Assembly (NCBI GenBank): GCA_008638375.1
Contig: CM018051.1
Span: 41,328,177-41,392,176 of the forward strand
Source of the DNA: Nyssa sinensis
Taxonomy: Eukaryota; Streptophyta; Magnoliopsida; Cornales; Nyssaceae
Reading direction: 5' to 3'
Length of the DNA stretch: 64,000 nucleotides
In this document: in pieces, positions 46,101-57,952 of the stretch
Position numbering within the stretch: position 1 is the first letter of the stretch
Layout: every line of letters starts with the position of its first letter
Made by a program: the position numbers and the translations under genes
The notes under the pieces: model-generated
Told to the model about the DNA's origin: nothing
The model's input: the letters and a program-made list of their open reading frames with translations, nothing else
Databases searched by the model: none

Positions 46101-46604
46101 TAATATACTATAATTTGACTACCGTATTTAGGACATGACACGTGTCTATAATGGGCTCTTCAGGGTACAGATCCTGAGAGGTTTATTTTATCCAAGTAAA
46201 CTAAACACGGAGGGTTCAGAAGTAATGGGTTCCAAACTTATCACCACTTTCCATAGGTTACCGACCTCAGAATAAAGAAACAGAGTTATACATAGAAACT
46301 ACTTTATTCGGATATCCTCAAATCCCTACTTTTATGGCTCCTAATCCTACTCAACTTGGGATATGTACTGCCTATAAATAAGGCCATAAGGTATGTTTTC
46401 GAGGCATGTTCAATTTATCTCTTGAATTATTGTTTTGATTTCTTTAATGAATTTATTATTGGAGTGGCTACCATCAGAGCCTTCCTAGTGACCCTTTGAC
46501 CTCCAGTTCTTGATAAGTAGTACGTAAAGAGAAGCCTTCAGACCAGAAAAAAAGCAACATCAATTTGGGGAGAAGCGTTCAAACCAGAAAAAAAAGCAAC
46601 ATCA
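46101..46604 (+). mobile_element. Tat A 3' LTR (504 bp)
   Basis: It begins TAATATACTATAATTTGACT (TG changed to TA) and ends AGCAACATCA, followed by ATATT. It aligns with the 5' LTR at 36647-37139 with scattered transitions; both LTRs carry terminal-dinucleotide changes, which fits an old insertion. Confidence 0.88.
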
Positions 46605-47992
46605 ATATTGTATAAACATGTACACATATTTAGATTAGTATATGTGAGTATTCAATGAATTAACAAAAATATTAAAGAAAATTTATGTAATTTAAATATG
46701 TAATCGAGGCAGGGTGAGATTGAACGTCCTTCTACCATTCCTGCTCTGAACCCATGACAGGTTTTAGTATTTCCTTCCATTATTGTCCTATCTCATTTAT
46801 TTTCTCCCTAAACCCGTTCCTTTGTCATCCCTACTTTTCAATTGGCCTTTCCTTCTTGCTTGTTTAACTTCTGGGATGTCATATCACAAATGGAGGGTCA
46901 TATCTTTCTTATTTTTCTCACTAATTGTAGTGTACAATGATTAATCTCTAATTAATTTGATAGTAGGTGAATTGCTATGAACAATCAGATTCAACTATAC
47001 TTGTTTAATGTCCCATGTCTCTTAAGCAATTTGAAACCCTAACAAATAGCTCATAATTCAACAAAAACTCAACCATAATTCTTAGATGTCTTATATCTCT
47101 AAGCAATTTCAAACCCTCACCAATAACTTATAATTCAGCAAGTAAACTAACTCTTACCATTGCCAATTCTCCTAAGATTGCCTTTGTGTTATCATCCATA
47201 TTGAGCTTTCAAAAACTTATAAAAGGAGAGGACCATTTCACAAGCTTTTCTGATTGATGATTTAATCCATTAGATGATAAGTGTTAGATGCACAACCCAA
47301 CTCTTTTTGGGCCTTAAGCTTAAAAGGTGCCACTTAAGTAAATGTATCTTGTACCGGCTTTATAAATTCTTTATGAATATCGTTTGTATTCGATGTGGGA
47401 TGCCAACATCCCTACCTATGTTAGATGTTAGGGGTGGATTTCTCATGGGGTAGGTGCCCCCACTGAAATTTTTTAAAAAAATTGATGAGGTTATTTCATA
47501 ATTGTTGAGGTCACTCGCCTTAGACTTATTTTCTCTCTTTAGTCTTCGATTCAAAACCTTCCCCTACCCTACTCTACTATGTTCTCTTTATACTCTACAA
47601 ACTTGATACATGCAACCCACAAACTTTTCTCTCCATCTCCATCATCTGAAAATTAACCTAGATCCATTCTCCTTCATCTTTTGCTCAATCTCCAAGCCCT
47701 AATTTCATTACTCAACTTAAATTTAAAAATCCATTGCAAAACATCATCTTTTTCTTATTTTTGTATTGTTCAAATGATTTTATTTATTTAGGTTTTTTTT
47801 TTTTTTGGTAAATATCTGAAATGATGAGCCTATAGGCACTCTATTAGCATGAAAAATTATATATATATATATATATAATATTTTGTTTGACAAGTTTTTG
47901 TTTGCTTCGTTGAAAAGTTTGTTAGAAAGGTGTTTAATTAACATTGTTGAATTCAATTAGATATTATAAATGACTTAATTGGTGTTCCTATA
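46605..47992. other. Spacer between Tat A and Tat B
   Basis: It begins with the right ATATT duplication. It is AT-rich with a (TA)n tract at 47859-47877. At about 47280-47405 it contains AACCCAACTCTTTTTGGGCC, GTGCCACTTAAG and TTCGATGTGGGATGCC, a pattern typical of small plant LTR (TRIM-like) fragments. No gene seen. Confidence 0.5.
47280..47405 (+). mobile_element. Possible TRIM-like LTR fragment
   Basis: AACCCAACTCTTTTTGGGCCTTAAGCTTAAAAGG-like text with a downstream TATTCGATGTGGGA motif is common in plant TRIM and small copia LTRs. Boundaries and partner LTR were not found. Confidence 0.3.
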
Positions 47993-48450
47993 TGATATGC
48001 CATAATTTGACCATGGTATTTAGGACGTGACACGTGTCCACAAGAGGCTCTTCGATATACAGATCATAAGATGGATCGCTCGTCAGACCTATTGGCACAA
48101 AGAGCTTGGAGATAAGATGTTCTGAGCTGGTCACTGCCTTCTATAGGCTACAGATCTCAGAATAAGGAAACCGAGTTCAATATGGTAACAACTATTCATG
48201 GATATCGTTAAATCCCTATTTTCATGGCTCTTAATCCTACTTAACTTGGGAGATTTATAACTTATAAATAAGTGCTTAAGGTACGCTTTTAATTCATGTT
48301 TAATTCTATTCTTGAATTACTGTTATTATCTTTGACTAACTTTATCATCGAAGTGGCTACCACCGGAGCCTTCCTAGGGCCCTTTAACCTTTTGTTATTG
48401 ACAAGGTAATTTGAGAAAAGAAACATTCAAACCAGAAAAGTACAACATCA
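47993..48450 (+). mobile_element. Tat B 5' LTR (458 bp)
   Basis: It begins TGATATGCCATAATTTGACC and ends AGTACAACATCA. Both termini are intact, unlike those of Tat A. Confidence 0.87.
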
Positions 48451-48451
48451 G

Positions 48452-48471
48452 TTTGGTGCCATTTGTGGGAA
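48452..48471 (+). other. Tat B primer binding site region
   Basis: TTTGGTGCCATTTGTGGGAA follows the LTR by one base and is closer to the usual TTGGCGCCGTCTGTGGGA form than the site in Tat A. Confidence 0.7.
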
Positions 48472-48529
48472 CGATGAGCATTTTCACTATTTTTCGTTAT
48501 GAACTAAGCTAGTTTTATTAAGAAACTAA

Positions 48530-50220
48530 AGACTTCAAACCTTCATCCTAGAAGGAACCCTCAAAATCCTCAAGATTCACGTTCTATTGGATGAGGGAAA
48601 GAACGAGCATCCACTCATCTACAATATCAACTTGATCGGATTCAACGACAGTTCAATCAGATGCAGGAACAACTCGCGGCCATGTCACAGGCTTTGGCTT
48701 CCATGGCCCAAAACTAACGAAACAACCCTCCTCTACCAACTAACATTGTTCATAGTGGACCAAAACCTCCTGCCACCACTGCCACGGGAAGAGGACTCCA
48801 CAACGAGGAGCTACCCAACACGCAAGCTGGTGCACCCCTATGGTATCGCCTAGATAGGGACTGATCCCCAATCATCAATAGCTTTTGGAAGAGGTCTGCC
48901 ATCATTCCGTCCTGCTGTACATTATCAAAGTAGGACAAGGATACCAATCCCGATGACTTCGAGAGCCAACCTAACAAATCAAAGACTTCACCCTCCCGAA
49001 GTCCTACATCCACTAGTTTTGGGAGAGCAACATCCTTTTACTGCTATGAGACAAAATCCCCCCGTGACTCCAAAACTTGGAGACATGGGATAGGACTATA
49101 AACGAGAACCAATGGCACAACAGAACATACCAGGGCCCCTTAGAGGGTTGAGGAGATAGCAGATTCTCAAGATCAGATGATCTCAACCAAAAGATTCCAT
49201 ATCCCTCCAGAGCAAGACGATTTAAGTAAATTTTTAGGGTAGATTATTCACACCATTCATCCTTGCTATAATGGTAAAGGAACGACCTAAGAAGTTTATC
49301 GTCCTAAAGTTTACTCTCTACAATAGGTCAGAAGACCCATGTGACCATCTCTCTCACTATTAACACACAATGGCCTTGTATGGGGCTACCGATGCCTTCA
49401 TGTGTAAGACTTTTATAACTAGTCTAAAGGGTACCACTCTTAAGTGGTTTCATAACCTCTATCAAAATTAAATCAAAAATTTTTATGAGCTCAGTAGGTT
49501 GTTCATTGATCGCCTTTAAGCGAGCAGAAAGTTGAGAAAGGGACCAGAGTTTTTACTCACCATAAAACAAGCAAAGGGAGAGTCATTATGGGAGTACATT
49601 GCTCACTTCAATATTGAGCTAACAAAGATGAACGACTGTAGTACAGGTTTTTTGGTGACTACCTAACTTCAGGCCTAGGACTTGGACATTTTTAGGATTC
49701 ATTAACTAAATATCCACCAGTCGATATGACTGCACTCATGAAAAGAGCTTGGAAATACATTAAACTCGAAAACACCAAGGCCTTTGTTCGAAAATCTAAA
49801 GAACAAGCTCTAAAGGATGAACAAGTTTAGAAGAGAGACAATAAAGATAACAAGAAGAGAGCCCAAAGTCCTGACAAGGGAGTGACATCCAAAGCATAGA
49901 ATAACTCTGGTTTTCGATGGTATGGGACTTATACTCTATTAAATGCCTCCCTTACTCACATCCTCCAGCAGGTCCAGAATTATGAAAATCTAAAGTGGCT
50001 AGAGCCACCTGAAAATCAATCTAGCTACGAGGAATAGAAACAAGTATTGTGACTTTCACAAAAAATAGGGCCATACCACTGAGGAGTGTAGAGCTCTAAA
50101 GTAGGAAATTGTCCATCTCATCAAACGTGGGCGGCTAAGGGAGTTCATCCACTAGGACGAGAGACAGAACCCAAGAGATAAGAGACCCCCTCAGAGGAGG
50201 CCGGATCAAAGACCCGAGCA
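48530..50220 (+). pseudogene. Tat B gag
   Basis: Frames shift repeatedly. The recognisable pieces are a DPCDHLSHY-like stretch near 49335, CKTFITSLKGTTLKWFHNL near 49400-49455, LSRLFIDRL near 49490 and KQAKGESLWEYIAHFN-like text near 49565. A CDFHKK-GHTTEECRALK stretch is near 50050-50105, then KRGRLREFIH. The region is more decayed than in Tat A. Confidence 0.75.
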
Positions 50221-50900
50221 GTTGGGAGCTTGGAACAATCAACTACAACCAAACAATCAACAAGTAATCGTCGCGCTTCATGTTGATAATGCAATGGTGA
50301 GAATGTCTAACATAGCCATAAAAAGGTATATTCGTGAAGCAAGGGCAAAACCTAATGTTTTCCAGATCTTGTCTATCGACAAGATGACCAAAATAGGACC
50401 ATAGATACAATTCTCTAAGCTGGGCCTTGTTGGAGTACATTGCCTCTACAGTGATGCCTTGGTAATCTCCATCAAAATTCTTAATTTTGAGATCAGAAGG
50501 GTGCTCGTAGATACTGAGAGTTCTACCAACATTTTGTTCTACGAACCCTTTAAGCTGATGAAGCTGGACCAAAGGGATATCAGAACAACTATCTCAATAA
50601 TGGTAGGATTCAATGGGCAACTTAGCTTCCCAGTTGGGGAGAATTAAGCTACCAACCATTATTGGAGAGAGAGTTGATTAGAAAACCTTGATGTCCAAAT
50701 TCATGGATCTGGATGCCAAAGCTCTTTACAATGTCATAATTGGGAGACCTTGGATTCATCAAATAGGGACAGTCATGTCCACTTTGCACCAGTGCCTCAA
50801 GTTCATACGTGATGAAAGGGTTGTAATGGTTAGAGGTTGCCAGCCTACTACTCGGGAATGCCATGCCATTATGCTCAAGGAACAACCTTTCAAATAGAAA
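50221..50900 (+). pseudogene. Tat B aspartic protease
   Basis: It reads VALHVDNAMVRMSNIAIKRY, VISIKILNFEIRRVLVDTES, STNILFYEPFKLMKL, MVGFNGQLSFPVG and LYNVIIGRPWIHQIGTVMS. The active site is DTESS (50510-50524) instead of DTGSS, a Gly-to-Glu change by one transition. Confidence 0.85.
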
Positions 50901-50999
50901 TTACAATACCATCTCATAGGACAAGACTCCACTACTTCAGATCATAACAAAAGTGAGGAGTGTTTTTCTGAGATTGAGGAACCATTAAGTTCTAGGGGA

Positions 51000-51960
51000 T
51001 AGCATGGTTAAACCAAAGAAAGAAGTTACAAAGGTGCTATTTAGTACCGAAGCAGAAGGAAAATATTTGCAGATCAGATTAGCTTTATGCCTTTCAAAGC
51101 AGACAAAACTGATCGATTTCCTGAAATAGAGCCTCTTAGTATTTGCTTGGGAGACCAAGGATATGAAAGGAATAGACCCATACTTCATCTCTCACAAGTT
51201 GATGACAAATCTAGACCACCCTCCCAGTAAGGCAGAAGAAGAGGACATTTGTCATAAGATCATCAACGACATGGTTCAGAGATTGCTTGATGCTGGGATA
51301 ATAAGAGAGGTATTCTATCCTAAATGGCTCCGAAATACTGTCCTTGCAAAAAAGAGGAACGATAAGTGAAGAGTATTCGTTGACTATACAAATCTCAACA
51401 AAGCTTGCCCTAGGGATAAGCTTTCCTCATTCTAGAATTGATCAGCTAGTGGACGCCACGGTAGGTCACAAACTTATAAGCTTCATAGATGCCTACTATA
51501 GATATAATCAGATCCAGATATACCCTCCCGATTAAGAGAAAATTGGCTTCTTTTTTTTTTTTTTAATCAAAATTAGGTCTCTATTATTATAAAGTGATGT
51601 CATTCGGATTAAAGAACGTTGGAGAAACTTATCAAAGACTTGTTAACAAAATGTTTGGTCTCCAAATCGAGAACACAATGGAAGCCTACATTGATGATAT
51701 GCTTGTTAAAAGTGTTTGGAAGGCAGACCATGTCCAACATTTATCCCAGACGTTCAGAAGTTTGAATGAACACAAGACGAAGCTCAACCCTTCAAAGTGT
51801 ACCTTTGGGGTTAAAGAGGAACAATTCTTGGGATTCTTAGTCTCACAAAGGGGAATTGAAGTAAACCCTACATAGATCAAAGCTCTGATTAATCTAGAGT
51901 CCCCCAAAACTAAGAAGGACATCCAATAACTGAATGAGAGAATAGCAACACTAAATTGGT
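51000..51960 (+). pseudogene. Tat B reverse transcriptase
   Basis: It reads RLLDAGIIREVFYPKWLRNT, DQLVDATVGHKLISFIDAYY, MSFGLKNVGETYQRLVNKMF, an intact catalytic EAYIDDMLVKS (YIDD at 51687-51698) and CTFGVKEEQFLGFLVSQRG. A poly-T run at 51551-51564 breaks the frame just before the SFGLKN motif. TAG 51873-51875 is at the same codon as TAG 40563-40565 in Tat A. Confidence 0.88.
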
Positions 51961-52500
51961 TTATTTCTAAATCTATAGATCATTGTCTTTCGTTCTTTAA
52001 AGCTTTAAGGGAGAGTAAGGCCTTGGAATGGACCTCTAAATGTGAGGAAGCCTTCCAACAACTTAAGAAGTACTTAGCCTCTCCCGACCTTCTTTCAAAG
52101 CCACTGTCAAGGGAAAAAATGGTCTTATATTTGGTCGTATTTGAAAGTGCGGTCAGCTCAACTTTGATTAGGGAAGAAAAAGGGGTTTAGAGGCCTATCT
52201 TATATGTCAGTAAAGCCCTCATTGACATTGAAATGGGGTATTTCAAAATTGAAAAGTTGGCTTTAGCTTTGGTAATATCTGCTCGGAAACTTAGGCCATA
52301 TTTCCAAGTTCACCCCATCGTAATCCCGACATCTTATCCTTTGAAGTTAGTCCTTCACAACCTTGAAATCTCTGGGCGATTGGTTAAATGGTTAGTGGAG
52401 TTAGGAGAATTTGACATATCTTCTGTTCCACGAACCGCAATCAAGGCTTAAGCATTTGCAGATTTCATAGCTAAATTCACTGGAGTACAACACCTAGAAC
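51961..52500 (+). pseudogene. Tat B RNase H
   Basis: It reads EWTSKCEEAFQQLKKYLAS, LLSKPLSREKMVLYLVV, STLIREEKGV, IEKLALALVISARKLRPYFQ and RLVKWLVELGEFDISSVPRT. The Arg that is TGA in Tat A is still CGA here. Confidence 0.85.
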
Positions 52501-52960
52501 TTCAGACCCCTACAGATTCTATAACATGGCTGCTTTATACAGATGGGTTTTCAACAAACAAGGGTTCTATAGTAAGACTTAAACTCTAGTCTCCTGATAA
52601 GGCCATTATGGAAAAAGGATATTAGTCTGGGCTTCAAAGCCTCCAATAACGAAGTAATGTATGAAGCACTAATCCTAGGATTGAAGTTGGCACTAGAATG
52701 TGGGGCTTCAGATCTTAATGTGTTATCTGATTCCCAACTTGTGGTCAATCAAGTCATGGGTGAATACTCAGCCAAAGATGACAGAATGATAAAGTATTCA
52801 GAACTAGTGGACTCACTCAAAAAATATTTACTTAGCTTTTCTATTCAAAAAATAGAAAGAAACCAAAACTCCAGAGCTGACGCACTATCAAACATGGCCT
52901 CTCATCTGAGGCCAGAAAGGCATTCTACAATGAAAATCTCTTACTAATCAAGTGCTAACA
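52501..52960 (+). pseudogene. Tat B second RNase H (aRNH)
   Basis: It reads WLLYTDGFSTNKGS, then TAG 52587-52589 (same codon as in Tat A), [40 protein letters not shown] and [20 protein letters not shown]. Confidence 0.88.
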
Positions 52961-54210
52961 TCAAAATATCACAAGCTCTTCAAGTTTCAAAACAACCTTC
53001 TAATTATATGACTCTCATTATTGGATTTCTATTAGAAGGATTGCTTTCCGAAGATAAAAATCAAGCCAAAAGGGTCTGAATTAGGGCAATTCGGTATTTA
53101 ATTCTCAAAAATAAACTCTATCGAAGGTCTTACACGTAACCCATTCTATTGTGTTTGGCTCTAGAAGAAGCTTAATACATTCTAGCTAAAATACATGAGG
53201 GGATATGTGGTAACCATAATGGTGGAAGAACCATTTCCCACCGAGCTTTGACCAAAGGCTACTAGTGGCCTAGTATGCTGAGGCAAGATAAAAATTATTT
53301 TTGGAAGCATGATAAATGCCAAAAGTTTGCGTCCTACCAACACCAACCTCAACATGAGCTCATCCCCTATAGCCAATCCTTGGCCCTTTGCCCAGTAGGA
53401 AATAGACATCGTGGGACCATTTCCAAAAGCCCCTCAGAATAGGAGATTTCTACTAGTCATTATTGACTACTTTTAAAAATAGGCAGAAGTTGAATCCTTG
53501 ACCAACATCACAAAGGTTAAGGTGAAAAACTTCACTTGGAAGAACATAGTATGTAGATTTGGCATCATCAAAGTGATTATCTCTGATAATGGGACGTAAT
53601 TCACATGAAAGGTATTCGTGAAATTCTATAAAGATCTCCATATTAGTCATCATTTCTCCTCTCTAGGACATCTTTAGGCTAATGGGCAAGCGGAAGTCAC
53701 CGACCATACTATCTTGAAAGCTATAAAGAGAAATTTAGAAGAGGCCAAAGGGAAATGGGTCGAAGAGCTCCCTAAAGTCCTTTGGGCCTACCAAACTACT
53801 AAAAGAACTCTAACTCTTGAAACACCATTCTCATTTGCTTATGGAACTAAGGCAATCATTCCTATTGAGATTGGTATGCCAACTCTTAAGACAGACCTCT
53901 TTGATCAAGAAGTCAACAGTCAAAAGCTCGTTGAAAATCTTGATTTTGTAGAAGAGAAATGTGACAAACGTGGATTAGGACTGAAGCATACCAACAGAGG
54001 ATAACCAAGTACTTCAATAACGGGCTAAAGCTAATTAATTTCTTGTTCGGAGATCTCATCCTCAAAAGGGTGTTCTCGAATACTAAGGATCCTATTATGG
54101 GAAAACTTTTCCCTGATTAGGGAGGGACCCTACAAAGTAACCAAGATTGTAAGGCCTACTACGTATTGGTTAGAAGACTTGGCTGGAAAACCTATAACCA
54201 GACCTTAGAA
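52961..54210 (+). pseudogene. Tat B integrase
   Basis: The HHCC part reads SHRALTKGY-stop-WPSML and CQKFASYQHQP. The core is interrupted by frameshifts near 53390 and 53590. TAG 53675-53677 sits at the same codon as in Tat A (HL-stop-AN). The C-terminal part has KRNLEEAKGKWVEELPKVLW, AYQTTKRTLTLETPFSFAYG and IGMPTLKTDLFDQEVNSQKL, then a shift near 53975 and FGDLILKRVFSNTKDP. Confidence 0.85.
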
Positions 54211-54268
54211 CTATTATCAATAATACTTCACGAAATTTATCTACTTCAGTGCTTACCCATTGCGACCC

Positions 54269-54897
54269 TACCAGACCCCTAAAAACCTTGTATCCATTAT
54301 AAGTGTTAAAGGTTTGGAACATTTATTATTGCGGCATGGCCACCAGATCCCTAGAAACCTTATATCCATTATAAGTGTTATAGGTCTGTATATCCTATTA
54401 TTACGGCATTTCCACCAGACCCCTAAAAAACCTTATATCCATTATAAGTATCATAGGTCTGTATATCCTATTATTGCGGCATTGTCACCGAACCCCTAAA
54501 AACCTTATATCCATTATAAATGTTATAGGTTTGTATATCTTATTATTGCGGCATTGCCACAAGACCCGTAAAAATCTTATATTAATTATAAGTGTTATAG
54601 GTCTGTATATCTTATTATTGCGAAATTTTCACCAAACCCCTAAAAACCTTGTATCTATTACAAGTATTACAGGTCTGAACCATTTATTATTACAGCATTA
54701 CCACTAGACCTTTAAAGATCTTACATCCATTATAAGTGTTACAAGTCTGTATATCCTATTATTGCGGTGTTGCCACCAGACCACTAAAAACCTTATATCC
54801 ATTATAAGTGTTATAGGTCTGTATATCCTATTATTGTGGTATTGCCACCAGATCCCTAAAAACCTTGTATCCATTATAAGTGTTACAAGTCTGGACC
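54269..54897 (+). repeat. Tat B 3' UTR tandem array, about 68-bp unit, 9-10 copies
   Basis: Units of ACCAGACCCCTAAAAACCTT, GTATCCATTATAAGTGTTAT, AGGTCTGTATATCCTATTAT and TGCGGCATTGCC occupy the same place as the 63-bp array of Tat A and share its first half. The second half differs. Confidence 0.95.
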
Positions 54898-54972
54898 ATA
54901 TGAGCTGTCTCAAGCATAAATCATATGCACTCAATAAAAGCTGTGTAATCTCATGATCATTCATAACAAAAT

Positions 54973-55188
54973 AATATGATCAAGCTATGATAATCAATAA
55001 TGATAGTGATATCAATAAAAAGGAGATGCAACTAACTTGGGTCCTAGCATTCCCCTTAAACTCGTACACAATTCCAAACTAATATGATCAAGCTATGATA
55101 ATCAATAATGACAGTGATATCAACAAAAAGGAGATGCAACTAACTTGGGGCCTGGCATTCCCCCTAAGCTCGTACACAGTTCCAAACT
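54973..55188 (+). repeat. Direct duplication, 2 x 108 bp
   Basis: Two adjacent copies begin AATATGATCAAGCTATGATA (54973 and 55081) and end CCAAACT. They differ by only a few transitions, so the duplication is recent. It lies at the junction between the end of Tat B and the following LTR body. Confidence 0.95.
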
Positions 55189-57952
55189 AGGATACCTAAA
55201 TAATAATGAGCTCTGTATACAATGCGACTCTATGTCCCATGCCTCACATAGCAACGTAGCCGGTGTTCCTCCCAGAACCTTGACCCGAAGGTCGTAATAA
55301 GCATCAGATGGAGTTTGTGACTGAGCATAAATCCGGCACTAATAATATATTAAGATCATGCTACTTTCCACGAAGATTATAGTGGAATCATAACTGGTTC
55401 TTAGCAACATACATGACTATAGCTTTTCGAAGGCTAAGGTTACGAGTCTGCCGTGAACATAACTGGCTGGCCCTCACGGCCCTAGGTACAAGTGTACAAC
55501 AAGGAATCTATGCACAAGTGTACAAAATCATGATCAAGATATATGGCAATCAATAAACACTTTCCACAAGATAGAACAATATCAAATGTGGATTCAATAA
55601 ACTTCTGGCATATATGGAATACAATAGGTAATATATGAAAAACTGTTGACATGGTTGGAACTATCACATGCAGAGATCATATATTACTTACCTCTTTCTG
55701 TATCTGCCTAGAAGGTCAAACTGCCTTCTCCTTTCCTCTTAGGCGTTCTTATGATTTATAAAACGTATCTCAGTCTATAGTTATATGAACTATGTTATCC
55801 ATCAAATTTTATGTCTCTTTACTATTGGTATCTCTTTTACTAAAATAGACTCTACTATTGAATCCGAAACGTCGAACAAAGTCAGTCGTGAATTTCAATT
55901 CGGACCTCTGTACTAAAAAGGGCAAAACGATCATTTTGTACTTTTACGTTTTCTTACTTCTCGAGACCTATTTTCGTAAATTAAATTGCACCATTGAGTC
56001 CAGAATATTCGAAATAATAAAAATTTACTATTCGTTTACTTTAATCAGAGTCCGTTTGACTCACTTTTGACTTAGGGACTTTTTAATAATTTTTCCTATT
56101 TTTAATTAATTAAATCAATATTTAATTAGTTATTTTATTCTGTGGGTCAATTTATAATAAACCATAAATCTAGGATCAAATTACAATTTCACTAACTCTT
56201 GGCCCAAATCAGAATTTTTGAAACTACTATTCCAATTTGGAATAGCCAAACAACAACTAATGGTTCAAAATAGGGATAGGAAATCCCAATTCCATTTTAA
56301 GCTCAATTCAATTTCTAATCCACATGTCCAAACACCCCCAAATCAATTTAAAACATAAACCCAAACGGTGTAGTTTTGGACATGCCTTCTTTGCGGGTGG
56401 GTCGGGTCTGACCCGACCCGATCCAAGCCCAACCCAAAACTCTAATACAGTGCCTTCTTCTCTGGTATACTCCGGTTGTTCGTTCCGGCACCAACCAATT
56501 TTTTGACCAGTTTTCTAACCTATTTTCCATGGGTTTTCTTCCTTATTGCCTAAAGACCAAAAACCTCATGGTTGGTTTTTTATGGAATCTTCCCCATCCC
56601 CACGAACAAGAGAAAGCTGCAGCTCCTAGTGAGGAAAATCCCGCTTTCTGGCCAACTGGTTTTCTTCATTTTTAAGCCCCTTTTTCCTACTGTTTTGACT
56701 CTATTTTTCCATAAATCATCTTCTACTCCTAAGGGGATAAGTTCCCCATCTTTAAATCTAAGTTTAATGCCCAAAAACACAATTTCCTGATTATTCATAA
56801 AAACCTGCAACTAGGTTTTTCTCACTTGTTTCTGAGCTGTTTCACTTGATTTAAATTGCAGTAAACACTATTGTTCATGCTCTTTAAGTTCTTAAATCTA
56901 AAACTAACTTTCATGCTCTGAATCTTAAAAACAAAACTTGGATTTTTTTACTTTCCTTTTTCCTGATTTCTCAGTCGCAGTGTTTCCTTCTTCTTTGTTT
57001 TTCTACTTTTGATTCCTCTTCCTCAGAACCCAAGCTTCAATTCAAACTCTTAGTTGTTCTGTCTTTCCTTCTTGTTTCTTCTGATTTTCCTCTAACAACC
57101 CTCGCATATATATAGGCAATTGCACCGCCCTTCTCTCACTCTCTCTCTCTCTCAATTTCTCCCTCTTTCCTCTCTTTTTCCTCTCCCCTTTCTGATCTTT
57201 TCCCCTTTATTTGCAGCTTTCATTGACTTTCCTTTCTTTTAATTTTTGGCTAATTTACTTTTTGTTTCTTTTTATTTAGTTTATATAAGATATTTGTATA
57301 TATATAATATAATATATAAAACACACACTAACACACTTAGTTAAACATACTTGCTGCTGATAGGTTAGTTTCCTTTCTCTTTTTGTATGCAACTTGCATG
57401 CATATTTATATATATATATATATATATATAATTATGCACATTATATCCCTATATACATATATGCTATAATATATACTTGTATATATATATATAACACTTA
57501 CGTACGTATACATAATATACTACGCACATATATTGAGGTATGTATGAGTATACGTGCACGACTTTTCGTACTATTAGTTTTTCTCGTACGGGTAATTCTC
57601 TGGCACTCAGGGTTCGCCTGAATTCACTTATTGTATATTTAAAAATCGTATTTCACTTAATTGTGAACCTCACTAATTGTCTCGAACTGCATTCCTATTA
57701 CTGTACATTACTTATTATGATAGCTCGAGTCTCTTTTAGTATTATATTCATTGGCTCGGTCTGTTCGTACTTGACTTGTCCTAATCTCGTAATTTCCTGG
57801 GATCATAGATTTTACTATTTATCTCGGTATTCGTACCCATCATTGTATACTAATCATCATGATAGTTTAGTATATTTTGAGATCTATTGTTCTTGGTTGA
57901 CTCTTAGGACGTAAATGAAATTATTCTATTTTATTTGGGTCAGGGTCTTACA
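55189..57952 (-). mobile_element. Long LTR body, minus orientation (left end unresolved)
   Basis: Its right end reads TTTGGGTCAGGGTCTTACA (57952); on the minus strand this is a TGTAAGACCCTGACCC LTR start. The interior is collinear with the 18712 solo LTR: TGCCTAGAAGGTCAAACTGC at 55705, AATCCGAAACGTCGAACAAA at 55860, the TTGAGTCCAGAATATTCGA block to 56080, then CT-rich and TA microsatellites (57130-57155, 57403-57428). The usual TGTCACGCCCC left terminus was not found, so it is truncated or fused at about 54900-55190. No coding region. Confidence 0.7.

Larger units (their letters stand above)
36647..46604 (+). mobile_element. Tat A: Ty3/gypsy Tat/Retand-type element (9958 bp)
   Basis: It has two LTRs of about 500 bp, a primer site directly after the first, gag, protease, RT, RNase H, a second (archaeal-type) RNase H, integrase, a tandem-repeat 3' UTR, an antisense gene and a polypurine tract before the 3' LTR. 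The second RNase H and the GRPWIHQM protease tail are hallmarks of the Tat clade; the antisense gene between pol and the 3' LTR recalls Grande-type elements. Every domain has stops or frameshifts. Confidence 0.9.
47993..54900 (+). mobile_element. Tat B: second Tat/Retand-type gypsy element, 3' truncated
   Basis: It has a 5' LTR, primer site, gag-pol in the same domain order as Tat A and a tandem-repeat 3' UTR. Homology to the Tat family ends near 54900 without the antisense gene, polypurine tract or 3' LTR. The flank before the LTR is CTATA (47988-47992), but no matching right duplication can be tested. Protein identity to Tat A is high by eye. Confidence 0.88.

Noticed and set aside
47360..47554. 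Minus-strand open frame of 64 codons in the Tat A/Tat B spacer
   Set aside because: No recognised domain, no upstream promoter signal, and it overlaps the TRIM-like fragment.
56324..56810. Overlapping open frames in the minus-orientation LTR near GGGTCGGGTCTGACCCGACC
   Set aside because: The GC-rich palindrome-like text resembles the ACCCGACC stretch at about 10100 in another LTR; not a gene.
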